Made by a program: the position numbers and the translations under genes. DNA of 64,000 bases. It comes from Psychroserpens algicola. Its GTDB lineage: Bacteria; Bacteroidota; Bacteroidia; Flavobacteriales; Flavobacteriaceae. Positions 18,224-28,205 of this stretch are shown here, in pieces. Numbering within the stretch: the first letter of the stretch is position 1; the number at the start of each line of letters is the position of its first letter. Location: positions 1,054,001 through 1,118,000 of the forward strand of contig NZ_JACNMJ010000001.1 of NCBI RefSeq assembly GCF_014526325.1, written 5' to 3'. The notes under the pieces were generated by a model. That model made no database searches. It was not told where the DNA came from and worked only from the letters and a program-made list of their open reading frames with translations.

Positions 18224-21200
18224 ATGAAAAAATATATTATAATACTAACACTCTTGTTCACTTGTTCTTGGGTGGACGCGCAAACGTATTTACAAGAAAA
18301 TTTTGATACTGAAATTCCAGATACATGGACCATTACAGATGAAGGTGGTGCGACAGGGGATTCGTGGATTTCTGGTCAGCAAGGCGGAATAAATAGTCTT
18401 GATGGTACTAACTGTGCTATTGCAGATAGTGATACTAACGGAAACGGGACCGAACTTATTGAGACTTTGACCTCACCTGTATTTGATACTACAGGAGCAG
18501 TGGCCTTGTTTTTAGATTTTGATCAGTTTTACAATAATATTGGTCCAGACACAGCTGTTGTTGAAGTTTTTGATGGTACGAACTGGATTGAACTTTTAAA
18601 TCAAAATGCTGATGTTGGAGGATTCAATGCACCAGATGAGCAACATATAGACATTACAGCATATTCTAATGCTAACATGCAAATTAGATTCGTCTACAAT
18701 GATGGGAATGATTGGGCATGGTATTGGTTAGTTGATAATGTTCAAGTTTATAATTCAACTTGTAATTTCCCTACTGATTTAACAGTAACTAATATTACAT
18801 CAAACACAGCTGATTTAAGTTGGACACCAGGTGGAACTGAAACCGTTTGGGAGGTTATTAACCAAGAGGCTGGAGGACCAGCGCCAACAGATGCAGATTC
18901 GGGTACTGTGACAACCAACAATCCTTACACAGCAACAGGATTAACTGAAGGTACAAATTATGACTTCTATGTTAGAGGAGATTGCGGAGCAGATGGCACA
19001 AGTATTTGGGTTGGACCATTCGCATATAGATTAAGTGGACCTGGTGAGGTTTGTGAAAACCCTATAGTCGTTACTACACCTTTACCATATGTCTCAACAG
19101 ACAATACTTCAAACTATTTAGATGATTATGCTGGTGTACCTGGAACTGATTGTGGATCTGGTTTTGGATATTTAAATGGTGACGATGTTGTCTATGCCTA
19201 CACACCTACTGCTGATACGTCTATAGATATTTCTTTATCAGGTTTAGATGATAATTATGCAGGTGTTTTTGTGTATACAGATTGTGCTAATATTGGAAAC
19301 CAATGTGAAGCTGGTATTGTGAACGGTTTTGCTCAAGATGATTTAATCATAGATAATTTTACGGTTACTAATGGACAAACCTATTATATCGTAATATCTA
19401 CTTGGGCATCGCCTCAAAGTGTAGCTTATACTCTAACTATTACAGAAAACACTTGTGTAGATCCTGTTGTAGATTTCATTGTTAGACAAGATTGTATCAA
19501 CGGACCACAATTTTTTGTAGATGTTGATTTAACCGATCTAGGTTCTGCAACATCGATGACTATTTCTGATGATCAAGGAAGTGCCGCTCAAAATACAACT
19601 GTTACGGGTGTGTTTACGTTTGGTCCTTTTGCAAATAATACGCCTGTTGTAATTACAGTAGAAAATGATGATGATGCAAATTGTAATACAACCAGTAGTA
19701 CATTAACACAAGAACAATGTGTATTAAACCTCGTAGATTGTACACAACCACCACTTCAATTTAATTACTGTTATGATAATAATGACGATACAGCTTGGTT
19801 GTTTGAATCTACAGACGGAAGTCCAGTTAGGTTAACATTTAACGCTGGAGGTATAGAATCTTGTTGTGATGATATATTAGTGTACGATGGTCAAGATAAT
19901 ACGGCACCATTAATTTATCAAGGTAATAATGGAGGTGACCTTTCAGGATTACAATTTGATTCAACGGGTGATTCCTTATATTTAGAAATTGATGCCGATG
20001 GTTCTGTAAGTTGTGCATCTGGTAGTTTCTGTTGTACTACAGAGTGGGACTTTACAGTTGCTTGTGCAACTTGTGTAAATCCTGAAGCAACATACACAGT
20101 AGTGTCAGATTGCGCTGTATCACCAGGATTTTTCGTTGATGTTGATTTAACAGACTTAGGTTCTGCAACATCAGTAACTATTAGTGATAACCAAGGAAGT
20201 GCTCCTCAAACCGTGAGTGCTACAGGTGTTGTTTCTTTTGGTCCTTTTGCAAATAATACACCTGTTGAAATTACAGTTGCTAATGATGATGATCCAAATT
20301 GTACATTAACAAGCAATTCATTAACTCAGGAGTTTTGTATCGATAATATTGTAGATTGTTCATCAGGTCCTTTAAACGCATTCTATTGTTATGATAATAA
20401 TGATGCTAATCAGTTTTCTTACACAAGTTCTGATGGTTCACCAGTAAGAATTACGATTAATTCTGGAGAAATTGAAGGTGCGCCATTTGATTTCCTTGTG
20501 GTTTTAGATACCGATGGAGTAACAGAATTATATAATGGTGAAGGTAATGATGGTGTATTAGACGGATTAGTATTTCAATCAACAGGAGATACCATCTTTT
20601 TTCAAATAACATCAGACGGCTCAGTAAGTTGTGCATCTAATAGTTTCTGTTGTTCTGATGGTATCGACTATACAGTCACTTGCGCGACATGTATAAACCC
20701 TACTGCAACGTATCAAGTTGTTGATGACTGTGACAATGGAGAGCAATTTTTAGTCGATGTGAATGTCACTTCTTTAGGAGACGCAACATCACTAACGATT
20801 TCTAATAATATAGATGCTAATACTGTGTCTGCCTCTGCCACTGGTGTATATCAGGTTGGTCCATTCCCATTTGGTGTAGATGTAATTATCACTTTAAGCA
20901 ATGATCAAGATGTTAATTGTGTTATCAATAGTAATGCGATTCAATTATTAGCTTGTCCACCAGATAATGATAACCCTTGTAATGCAACGGTTGCTGGTGT
21001 GAATGCTGATGACAGTTGTGATATTATTACTCCTGGAACTTTATTAGAAGCTACAGAATCTGGAATTCCGGTAGGAACATGTGCTGGAGATCCTGATGAT
21101 GATGTATGGTTCGAGTTTACAGCAGTTGATGAATTTCAAATAATTCAATTACTAAATATTGATGGAGGAGGTTTCTTTCAGGATTTAGATCACGCTGTTT

Positions 21201-23149
21201 ATGAAGGTACTTGCGATACTCCAGTTGAGTTATACTGTTCGGCAGATAACGCAAGTATAACACCATCTTTAACTATTGGTAATACGTACTATATTAGAGT
21301 ATTTTCTGCAGGTGATGAAGGTGTCGATTATACCTTCGATTTATGTATCAGACCAGGCACAGGAAACGTATCAGTAGATCAGGATACTTATACTATTGAA
21401 GAACTTGTTGTAGATATTTTAATAGATAGTCCTTGTGCTCAAATTACAAATATTGAATTCACGACAGGAACAGATTTTGGAGATGTAAATGGTATTGGCT
21501 ATTTCTCTTCTGATGAAGGAAGTTTCCCTTTCGAAGAGGGTATCATATTAACATCAGGAGATGCTAGTAGAGCATCAGGGCCTAACTTTGATGCGATGAG
21601 TGATGGTGGCTTTGGTTGGCCTGGAGATGCCGAATTAGATGCCGCTGTAGGAATTACTTCTAATAACGCTAGTATTATCGAATTTGATTTTGTACCACTT
21701 TCAGATGAAATAAGTTTTGATTTCTTAATGGCTTCAGAAGAATATAATGGAAGTACTGGCGGAACGTTTGAATGTACATTCTCAGATGCATTTGCATTTC
21801 TATTAACTGATGAAAATGGTATTACAACAAATCTTGCTGTATTACCAGGAACTACAACGCCTATATTAGTAACAAATATTCACCCTGAAAATCCAGGATG
21901 TCCTGCCATAAATGAAGAGTACTTTGGAGGTTATATACCTCAAAACCTTCCTCCAATTTCTTTTGATGGTAGAACCACAGTATTTACAGCGTTTTCTCCT
22001 GTGAACATTGGTGAAACCTATCACATAAAATTAGTTATGGCAGATGCTACAGATACAGCGTTAGATTCTGGGGTATTCTTAAAAGCAGGTAGTTTTGATA
22101 TTGGTGAAGTAGAATTAGGAGCAGATATTACTATCGCTTCTGGTACTGCTGCATGTTTAGGGGAGCCAATTACTTTACAAACGCAGGCACCTTCAGTAGA
22201 TCATGTATGGTTTAAAGATGGTTTTGTAATTGATGGAGAGACTTCAAATACATTGATAGTAACTGAACCAGGAAATTATACAACACAAATTATTTTCTCA
22301 CCGTCTTGTATCATCTCTGATGATATTTTAGTTGAATTTTTGCCACTACCTATTGCAAATACACCACCTGATTTAGTAGGTTGTTCTATAGGAAATGATA
22401 CAGCAGTATTTAATTTACCTGACAGTGATTTACCAATTTTAGGAGAGACTCAAAGTCCGGACGATTTTACCGTAACGTATCATTTGACTGAACAAGATGC
22501 AATAGATGGCGTGAGTCCTTTGGCGAGTCCTTATACAAGTTTATCAAACCCACAAACTGTACATGCATTGGTTGTAAATAATGATACAGGTTGTCAAAGT
22601 ACTACAAGCTTTAATCTGGTATTAGGAATTGAGCCAGAGACAACTTTTACTCAAGATTTTGATTATGAAGTTTGTCCTAATGCTACTGTACCAATTATTA
22701 TTGAAGCTACACCTGTAAATTATTCAGTTTCAGAAGTTACAATTAACTGGTACTTAGATGGTGTGTTGATTGACGGAGAAAATGGATTGACACTTCCGGT
22801 ATTAATTGCTGGAGATTATGAAATTGAAGCTATTTTCAATGATACAGGCTGTTCTAGTATTACAACTCAAACTGTTATAGAATTAGAAAGTTGTGTGATT
22901 CCTCAGGGAATTTCTCCAAATGGGGACGGTATGAACGACACATTTGATTTGAGTAGTTATGAAGTAAGTAAATTAGAAATATTTAACAGATTAGGAACTT
23001 TAGTCTATTCTAAAACGAATTATACTGATGAATGGTATGGACAAACCAATGATGGTGAAGAATTGCCTGTTGGAACTTATTTCTATACCATGGAATACAG
23101 AGATGGTGAAAGAAGAAGCGCTTGGGTTTACATACAAAGAGCTAATTAA
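18224..23149 (+). CDS. Giant T9SS surface protein with gliding-type C-terminal domain (adhesin 2)
   Basis: A 1641-residue relative of adhesin 1. Signal peptide (1-20) is followed by a MAM-like domain (to about 180), FN3 (182-270), a PPC-like domain, two successive CUB-like cysteine-rich modules (about 500-800), another PPC-like module (to about 1045) and a choice-of-anchor L domain (about 1049-1290) that adhesin 1 lacks. Ig-like segments lead to the type B T9SS sorting domain from about residue 1557, with SPNGDGMNDTF. The last 190 residues and a roughly 340-residue central block closely match adhesin 1. It has its own start after a terminator and ends at another, so it is probably transcribed alone. 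Ligand is unknown. Confidence 0.92.
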   Translation: MKKYIIILTLLFTCSWVDAQTYLQENFDTEIPDTWTITDEGGATGDSWISGQQGGINSLDGTNCAIADSDTNGNGTELIETLTSPVFDTTGAVALFLDFDQFYNNIGPDTAVVEVFDGTNWIELLNQNADVGGFNAPDEQHIDITAYSNANMQIRFVYNDGNDWAWYWLVDNVQVYNSTCNFPTDLTVTNITSNTADLSWTPGGTETVWEVINQEAGGPAPTDADSGTVTTNNPYTATGLTEGTNYDFYVRGDCGADGTSIWVGPFAYRLSGPGEVCENPIVVTTPLPYVSTDNTSNYLDDYAGVPGTDCGSGFGYLNGDDVVYAYTPTADTSIDISLSGLDDNYAGVFVYTDCANIGNQCEAGIVNGFAQDDLIIDNFTVTNGQTYYIVISTWASPQSVAYTLTITENTCVDPVVDFIVRQDCINGPQFFVDVDLTDLGSATSMTISDDQGSAAQNTTVTGVFTFGPFANNTPVVITVENDDDANCNTTSSTLTQEQCVLNLVDCTQPPLQFNYCYDNNDDTAWLFESTDGSPVRLTFNAGGIESCCDDILVYDGQDNTAPLIYQGNNGGDLSGLQFDSTGDSLYLEIDADGSVSCASGSFCCTTEWDFTVACATCVNPEATYTVVSDCAVSPGFFVDVDLTDLGSATSVTISDNQGSAPQTVSATGVVSFGPFANNTPVEITVANDDDPNCTLTSNSLTQEFCIDNIVDCSSGPLNAFYCYDNNDANQFSYTSSDGSPVRITINSGEIEGAPFDFLVVLDTDGVTELYNGEGNDGVLDGLVFQSTGDTIFFQITSDGSVSCASNSFCCSDGIDYTVTCATCINPTATYQVVDDCDNGEQFLVDVNVTSLGDATSLTISNNIDANTVSASATGVYQVGPFPFGVDVIITLSNDQDVNCVINSNAIQLLACPPDNDNPCNATVAGVNADDSCDIITPGTLLEATESGIPVGTCAGDPDDDVWFEFTAVDEFQIIQLLNIDGGGFFQDLDHAVYEGTCDTPVELYCSADNASITPSLTIGNTYYIRVFSAGDEGVDYTFDLCIRPGTGNVSVDQDTYTIEELVVDILIDSPCAQITNIEFTTGTDFGDVNGIGYFSSDEGSFPFEEGIILTSGDASRASGPNFDAMSDGGFGWPGDAELDAAVGITSNNASIIEFDFVPLSDEISFDFLMASEEYNGSTGGTFECTFSDAFAFLLTDENGITTNLAVLPGTTTPILVTNIHPENPGCPAINEEYFGGYIPQNLPPISFDGRTTVFTAFSPVNIGETYHIKLVMADATDTALDSGVFLKAGSFDIGEVELGADITIASGTAACLGEPITLQTQAPSVDHVWFKDGFVIDGETSNTLIVTEPGNYTTQIIFSPSCIISDDILVEFLPLPIANTPPDLVGCSIGNDTAVFNLPDSDLPILGETQSPDDFTVTYHLTEQDAIDGVSPLASPYTSLSNPQTVHALVVNNDTGCQSTTSFNLVLGIEPETTFTQDFDYEVCPNATVPIIIEATPVNYSVSEVTINWYLDGVLIDGENGLTLPVLIAGDYEIEAIFNDTGCSSITTQTVIELESCVIPQGISPNGDGMNDTFDLSSYEVSKLEIFNRLGTLVYSKTNYTDEWYGQTNDGEELPVGTYFYTMEYRDGERRSAWVYIQRAN

Positions 23150-23171
23150 TACTAACTCAATACGTATAATC

Positions 23172-23206
23172 AAAAAGCCTCTAACAATTATGTTAGAGGC
23201 TTTTTT
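23172..23206 (+). terminator. Terminator after adhesin 2
   Basis: A 15-base stem AAAAAGCCTCTAACA with a four-base loop and its complement is followed by a T-run. It may also act on the convergent gene at 23299. Confidence 0.92.
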
Positions 23207-23298
23207 ATGAAGCATATTTACCCGTATTAAAATAGATTAGAATACTTCTTAAGTCTATTGTTGATGAGGCAAATAGATAATACTTCTAAAAATTGATA

Positions 23299-23676
23299 TT
23301 ACGCCATAAGTAAAATGATTGATAAAGCTGTAGAACCTATTAAAAAAGCCCAGAGCACCCAGATATTATAGTGTTGAGGTTGATGTTTCGTATTTTTTTT
23401 AGCATTTAGAACCCGTCTTTTTTTTCCACTATACTGAATCCAGTTTTTAAAATAAATAAAGATGCTCGCCATAATGAAAAGCGTCCATGCTTTACCTGAA
23501 GATAAGGCTACTGTATTCATCTCATTTAGGAACAAGGCTATAAGAACTCCTGAAAGTAAAAGTAGGCTACATTGAAGTGTTGAAATATAAAATAAGGCTA
23601 TCGTATTAGCTTTCTTTTTTTGAGTAGGCTTATAATGATGGAAAACATTAAAAAATAATAAATCAAATGTAGTCAT
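23299..23676 (-). CDS. Small integral membrane protein, unknown function
   Basis: A 125-residue protein with three or four hydrophobic helices and a basic cytoplasmic loop (GKKRRVLNAKKNTKHQ). It resembles small Bacteroidota inner-membrane proteins of unknown function. An upstream GTG would add eight residues, but that GTG lies in the arm of a strong terminator hairpin, so I choose the ATG at 23676 (MTTFDLLFF). It is downstream of the DUF5689 gene on the same strand, but the hairpin between them makes a shared transcript unlikely. Confidence 0.65.
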   Translation of the reverse strand: MTTFDLLFFNVFHHYKPTQKKKANTIALFYISTLQCSLLLLSGVLIALFLNEMNTVALSSGKAWTLFIMASIFIYFKNWIQYSGKKRRVLNAKKNTKHQPQHYNIWVLWAFLIGSTALSIILLMA

Positions 23677-23691
23677 AGGTAATAGATATAA

Positions 23692-23720
23692 AAAAGCCAC
23701 ATCAAAAGTGATGTGGCTTT
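23692..23720 (-). terminator. Terminator after the DUF5689 lipoprotein gene
   Basis: AAAAGCCACATCA and TGATGTGGCTTTT form a 13-base stem with a three-base loop, followed on the minus strand by a T-run. It ends the receptor-DUF5689 operon. Confidence 0.88.
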
Positions 23721-23738
23721 TATAATAAGAGTTTAATA

Positions 23739-25157
23739 TTATTGAGCGTCGATACTCACAAAATCTAATTCGTAAGTTCCATCAAAATCAGATTCACCAC
23801 TTCCAACATACTTGAATGCGATATAAATTTGACCTGATCCACAAGATAAATCAACGTTTCCAGACTCAAACCAATCTCCAAAGAAGTCACTGTCTTGAGT
23901 TACATATGCATCGTTAACAATTCCCCAAGTAGCACTAGTAATACCAGCTTCAGTTCCATCCCAATCATTTGAGAATAAAATTTCTAAAGTACTACCATCA
24001 GAGAAACTGTTAGACGTTTCAAAGTTTAATGTAACACCAGTGTTAGCATCTAAATCAATTTCAGGAGTAATTAACCAAGCTACAGTACTAGCATCACCAG
24101 AGTTAAATGAACCAACTCTAGCAGAAATGCCTTGTGATGAATTGGTACCTGTTTGAGTATAAGCTTCCCATCCTTCTGAACCTGCTTCGATGAAATTTGT
24201 CCAACCATTACCAGAAATTAAAGAATTTGTAGATTGCGATTCGAAATCATCTTCAAAAAGGTTATTTGTTCCTGTTGTATCTGCTAAACCACATGATAAC
24301 TCAATAGGATCACAACGTACATCATTATCAAAATTGATATCTTCTGGAGAATTGATATAAATTGTATAAAATTCATCAAAGAAATCTCTAGTAAGAATAC
24401 CATCAACACTACCTCTGTTTGCAGGTAATAATAATGATTTAAAATCTGAAAAGGTACTTGTGCTAAAGATTACTGAAGAGCTACTTGTACAGCTTTCTAA
24501 CACACGCTCTCCATCAAACTGATCGGTATCTTCGGCTGCAAACGTTTTTGGGTTGTCACCAAGAACGTCATCTCTGTTAAATTGTACATCGCTTAAACGA
24601 ATGTATAAACTTTCTAAATCATTAGAAAAATCACTAATGCTCACTTCTAAAGGTACAATTGTAGCAACTTCAGAAGTTCGAAGAATAGTTTCTGACATTT
24701 GAGAAGCAGCAATTTTTTCTAAGTTATTACCTTCTCTTCTTCCAATTTGTACAACACCATTATCAACAGCAACTGATAAACCATCAAGTTTAATATAAAC
24801 TTTTCTTCCAAAGTCATAAATTGTAAACAATGGGTTAACATCAACTTGAACAACAATACCAGCTGTTGGGTTTTCAGGTTTATCTTGTAATACTAATTCT
24901 TCAAAAAAGTTACCACCTTCATCACTAGAAATCACATAACCTTCCATAAAGTTATTTGTATCTTCAAATGTGATAATATCTTCTCCAGACTGTGTTAAGT
25001 TTCCAATAACAGCATCAATATCAATAATATTTCCAGTGATAACAGGGTCAGTTACATCTACATTAGGTGTATCGAAATCATCATCCTGAACACAAGCATT
25101 AAATACCACTAAACCTAAAGCGAGTAGTATGATTTTGTTTAATTTAATTGTTTTCAT
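23739..25157 (-). CDS. DUF5689 surface lipoprotein
   Basis: A 472-residue lipoprotein. The frame is open further upstream, but the natural start is the ATG at 25157 because a signal peptide and lipobox VFNAC follow it directly. The N-terminal half (about 40-290) is a DUF5689 domain, typical of Bacteroidota lipoproteins paired with TonB-dependent receptors. The C-terminal half (about 310-470) is a MAM/choice-of-anchor J-like beta-sandwich with TPEIDLDANTGVTLNFE and ending YELDFVSIDAQ. It lies 64 bases after the receptor gene, so the two are probably one operon. I infer that it captures substrate at the cell surface for the receptor; the substrate is unknown. Confidence 0.85.
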   Translation of the reverse strand: MKTIKLNKIILLALGLVVFNACVQDDDFDTPNVDVTDPVITGNIIDIDAVIGNLTQSGEDIITFEDTNNFMEGYVISSDEGGNFFEELVLQDKPENPTAGIVVQVDVNPLFTIYDFGRKVYIKLDGLSVAVDNGVVQIGRREGNNLEKIAASQMSETILRTSEVATIVPLEVSISDFSNDLESLYIRLSDVQFNRDDVLGDNPKTFAAEDTDQFDGERVLESCTSSSSVIFSTSTFSDFKSLLLPANRGSVDGILTRDFFDEFYTIYINSPEDINFDNDVRCDPIELSCGLADTTGTNNLFEDDFESQSTNSLISGNGWTNFIEAGSEGWEAYTQTGTNSSQGISARVGSFNSGDASTVAWLITPEIDLDANTGVTLNFETSNSFSDGSTLEILFSNDWDGTEAGITSATWGIVNDAYVTQDSDFFGDWFESGNVDLSCGSGQIYIAFKYVGSGESDFDGTYELDFVSIDAQ

Positions 25158-25221
25158 TTTTTCTTTTTTTATCTCATCCTTAATAAAGGATATTATTTTG
25201 TAATTTATGTTTAAGCTTTTT

Positions 25222-28068
25222 TTAGAATCTAAGATATACATTTAAATAGTATGTAGTTCCATTCCCGTTAAAATAACGCGAACCAAACACAGGACCATTA
25301 TCTCTTGATTGATCTTCTAGTAATCTATCGTATTTAGGTAATCTTGATTGCTCAAACCCACCTGTTTTGTATTCTTGGTTGAATATATTATTTATAGTGG
25401 CAAAGAATCCAACAAAATAATCACCTACTCTCCAAGATTTTCCACCTACAACATTAACAAGTATATAGTCGTCAAACTGTTCTTGTTTAAGTAATTCTCT
25501 TGCAATGTCTTCATCATATCCAACGATTGGTTGACCGTCAAAGTCTGTCGTGAAGTTAGATGATCTAGCCAAGTTGCTTACATCAATATAGGCATTAGAA
25601 AAATAGTTGGTAGTAAGACCTACATTCCAAAAATCTGGATCACGGTATTCAAATCCTATTTGATAAGCGCGTTCAGGCCCACCAGCTACATGGTAATCTT
25701 TGATGTTAGTTGTTCCATCTCCAAAAGTTAATGGGCCATCAAAATCATCACTAGTTAGGTATAAGTTAGGATTGTTATTAAATGTATACTGCCCAACAGA
25801 AGCTGCTGCTTTTAATTTAATAGTTGGGGTTACTTGAGCTTCAATACCTAATTCTGCACCGATATGTCTTTTTTCTACGTTAGTAAGCACTTCTTGTACA
25901 AAAGCATCACCTGTATCTAAACCTAATCCGGCAAGGTCTTCAGTAAAGAAAAATCCGATATCTGTTCCATTTGAAAATCCAGAGTAGAATCCAGTAAGTC
26001 TGGCTTTTACAATTGGAGATCTAAAAATATAACTTGCATCAACAGATTGAATTTGTTCGCTTTCTAATCCAATAATAACATCATTATTTTGTCTTGCATT
26101 ACTGAAAGAATTTCTGATTGTTGGTGCTTTTGTAAAATAACTAGCATTAACATCAATAAGATGACGACCAGTAACTTTATAAGTAGCACCAGCTTTAATA
26201 CCATAATTAGAAAAGTCTAACTTTTCACTTTTTCCAAAAGAACGTGAGCCAGAAAAGTTTCCGTTTTCAAACAATCCATTTCTTTGGTAAGTGGTTTGAG
26301 AAATATTTGCACCAACGTAAAAATCTACTTTGTTGTATTTAAATTGTGCCTGAGCAAAACCTGTAACAACATTTGCATCAATTTCATAGTTGTATTTGTA
26401 ACGGTCTCCTTCCTGTACGATACGATTAGGATTTCTTAAATCACTTTGAGCAACATCTTCTAAAGATTCAATAACATTTGAATCCTCTTCAGCAAAGAAA
26501 TCAACATCTAAGTAACCTGTTCCTCCTAAAAGATCTTTAAGGTTGGCAAAGTTTTCACTTTTTAGTTTTCTGTAGCTTACCATGGCGTTAAGTCTAACGC
26601 GGTCAGATAATTCAGTATCTAAAATTGAGTTGATTGTAAATTGAGAATCATCATTTCTATCTTCTTGGATTGCGTAAATAGAATTTCCACCTTGAGCTCT
26701 TACAGTAGCATTAGCACTATATAAAGCATCCCAGTCGAGTTGACCATCGTTTCTAAAGTTACGCTCAGCTAGGAAAGCCTGTTCGTAATCGTAAGACGTT
26801 GGATTTTCATCTCTTAAATGATAACTTGGTAAATTTTGGTAGTAAGATGGATCTGGGTTTCTAGCACCACCTATGTAACTTGCCTGACCGTTGAAGTTCA
26901 CAAGACGTGTTCCTCCATTATCAATTCTAGTGTTACCTATTTTACCAAATTGGTAAGCAATATTTGTATTTAATTTTGTTTTAGAAGAAATATCCCAGAA
27001 ATGATTTAACATTAAAATAGGCTCTTCTATTTCTCTTACTCTAGAGTTTCTAGCTTCACCATCTTGAGTCCCCCAAAACGGATTGTATTGTCTTCCCTTT
27101 AAGTTAAGAACTTCATCTGTAATCGCTGTAGAACGACCACGTCTGTTCTGAGCATATATTCCTGTAAAGTTAATACTATGCTTGTCGTTGATTTTTTTCT
27201 CAACAGCAGCAAAAAATGAATTTGAATCGTATAGCGTTCCGTCTACATAACCTTCATCTCCATAACGTCTAGAGGCTAAAACAGAGTAAGACCATCCACC
27301 TTCAAGAATACCTGAATTGTAACTTGCCATAATACGTCCAGTATAACTTCTGTTAGCTGAAGCGTAAGATACTCTACCACCTTCACGATATCTAGAGGCT
27401 CTCATAACAATATTGTTGGTACCAGCAAGATCACCAAAGGAGTAATCATTAGCAGACATACCCATAGAAAATTCCTGATTTCTCTGAACATCATTTAGTC
27501 CACCCCAGTTTCCCCATTGTGGTCTACCACTAAACTGTTTGTTCATTTCAATACCATTAATAAGCACTTTTCCGTTAGCATTATCTAAACCTCTAGGTCT
27601 AAAAAATGTGGCGCTAAAATCGAAAGCTGCTGCGCTTAAAAATTGATCTCTAGATGCTTGAAGTAAACCAGAGATATTGTCGGTTAATCCATCGTCTTCA
27701 CTATTTAAATTGTCATCAGAAATTGAAATAACGAAAGAATCAGATTTGTCACTATCAAAGTTAAGAGTCATTCCGCTAATATCTACGGTTTGACCTTCAT
27801 TAACAACAATAGGATAACGTTTTGTAACATAACCTTGCTTTTCAACTCTAAGTACTTGTTCACCTAAAGGAACAATGGTGTTAAATTGAAATTCTCCATT
27901 AGAATCTGTGGTTACAGATTGTGAGGTTTCTTCAATTGTAATAGTTACATCGGGAATTGGTTCTCCTGTTGTTCCATCTAAAACACTACCTTTAACAATA
28001 GTGTCTTGTGCAAATGCAGTCAATAGCGAGAACATTCCAAATAAAATAATAAAAAAACTTTTTTTCAT
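25222..28068 (-). CDS. TonB-dependent receptor with carboxypeptidase-regulatory domain
   Basis: A 948-residue outer-membrane receptor. Signal peptide ends at TAFAQ (about 21). A carboxypeptidase-regulatory-like domain (about 24-110) begins VKGSVLDGTTGEPIPDV. The plug (about 120-230) and a 22-stranded-type barrel fill the rest, ending in LNVYLRF with the terminal aromatic of outer-membrane proteins. It should import a substrate too big for porins, using energy from TonB. The regulatory-like domain makes it similar to SusC-type and oligopeptide receptors, but no SusD partner is present; a DUF5689 lipoprotein takes that position. The divergent secreted nuclease hints at nucleic acid or phosphodiester substrates. 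Confidence 0.92.
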   Translation of the reverse strand: MKKSFFIILFGMFSLLTAFAQDTIVKGSVLDGTTGEPIPDVTITIEETSQSVTTDSNGEFQFNTIVPLGEQVLRVEKQGYVTKRYPIVVNEGQTVDISGMTLNFDSDKSDSFVISISDDNLNSEDDGLTDNISGLLQASRDQFLSAAAFDFSATFFRPRGLDNANGKVLINGIEMNKQFSGRPQWGNWGGLNDVQRNQEFSMGMSANDYSFGDLAGTNNIVMRASRYREGGRVSYASANRSYTGRIMASYNSGILEGGWSYSVLASRRYGDEGYVDGTLYDSNSFFAAVEKKINDKHSINFTGIYAQNRRGRSTAITDEVLNLKGRQYNPFWGTQDGEARNSRVREIEEPILMLNHFWDISSKTKLNTNIAYQFGKIGNTRIDNGGTRLVNFNGQASYIGGARNPDPSYYQNLPSYHLRDENPTSYDYEQAFLAERNFRNDGQLDWDALYSANATVRAQGGNSIYAIQEDRNDDSQFTINSILDTELSDRVRLNAMVSYRKLKSENFANLKDLLGGTGYLDVDFFAEEDSNVIESLEDVAQSDLRNPNRIVQEGDRYKYNYEIDANVVTGFAQAQFKYNKVDFYVGANISQTTYQRNGLFENGNFSGSRSFGKSEKLDFSNYGIKAGATYKVTGRHLIDVNASYFTKAPTIRNSFSNARQNNDVIIGLESEQIQSVDASYIFRSPIVKARLTGFYSGFSNGTDIGFFFTEDLAGLGLDTGDAFVQEVLTNVEKRHIGAELGIEAQVTPTIKLKAAASVGQYTFNNNPNLYLTSDDFDGPLTFGDGTTNIKDYHVAGGPERAYQIGFEYRDPDFWNVGLTTNYFSNAYIDVSNLARSSNFTTDFDGQPIVGYDEDIARELLKQEQFDDYILVNVVGGKSWRVGDYFVGFFATINNIFNQEYKTGGFEQSRLPKYDRLLEDQSRDNGPVFGSRYFNGNGTTYYLNVYLRF

Positions 28069-28124
28069 GCCTTATTTTAAGATTAATAGTTCTTATGCAT
28101 TAAATAATAGTTATTTAAAGCGTG

Positions 28125-28132
28125 CAAATTTA
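28125..28132 (-). promoter_or_regulatory. -7 promoter box of the receptor operon
   Basis: On the minus strand this reads TAAATTTG, an exact match, about 57 bases upstream of the receptor ATG. Confidence 0.55.
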
Positions 28133-28152
28133 CATTATTTATAATAAATACA

Positions 28153-28160
28153 TACTTTTG
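28153..28160 (+). promoter_or_regulatory. -7 promoter box of the secreted EEP gene
   Basis: TACTTTTG matches TAnnTTTG and lies 45 bases before the ATG at 28206. It is only 20 bases from the opposite-strand box of the receptor operon, so the two promoters probably share control. Confidence 0.55.
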
Positions 28161-28205
28161 GCTCGACATTTGTAAACATCATAACGATAACATAATATTT
28201 AAACT

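Noticed and set aside
23028-23215. Short ORFs in both directions at the end of adhesin 2
   Set aside because: They lie within the sorting-domain coding region and its terminator.
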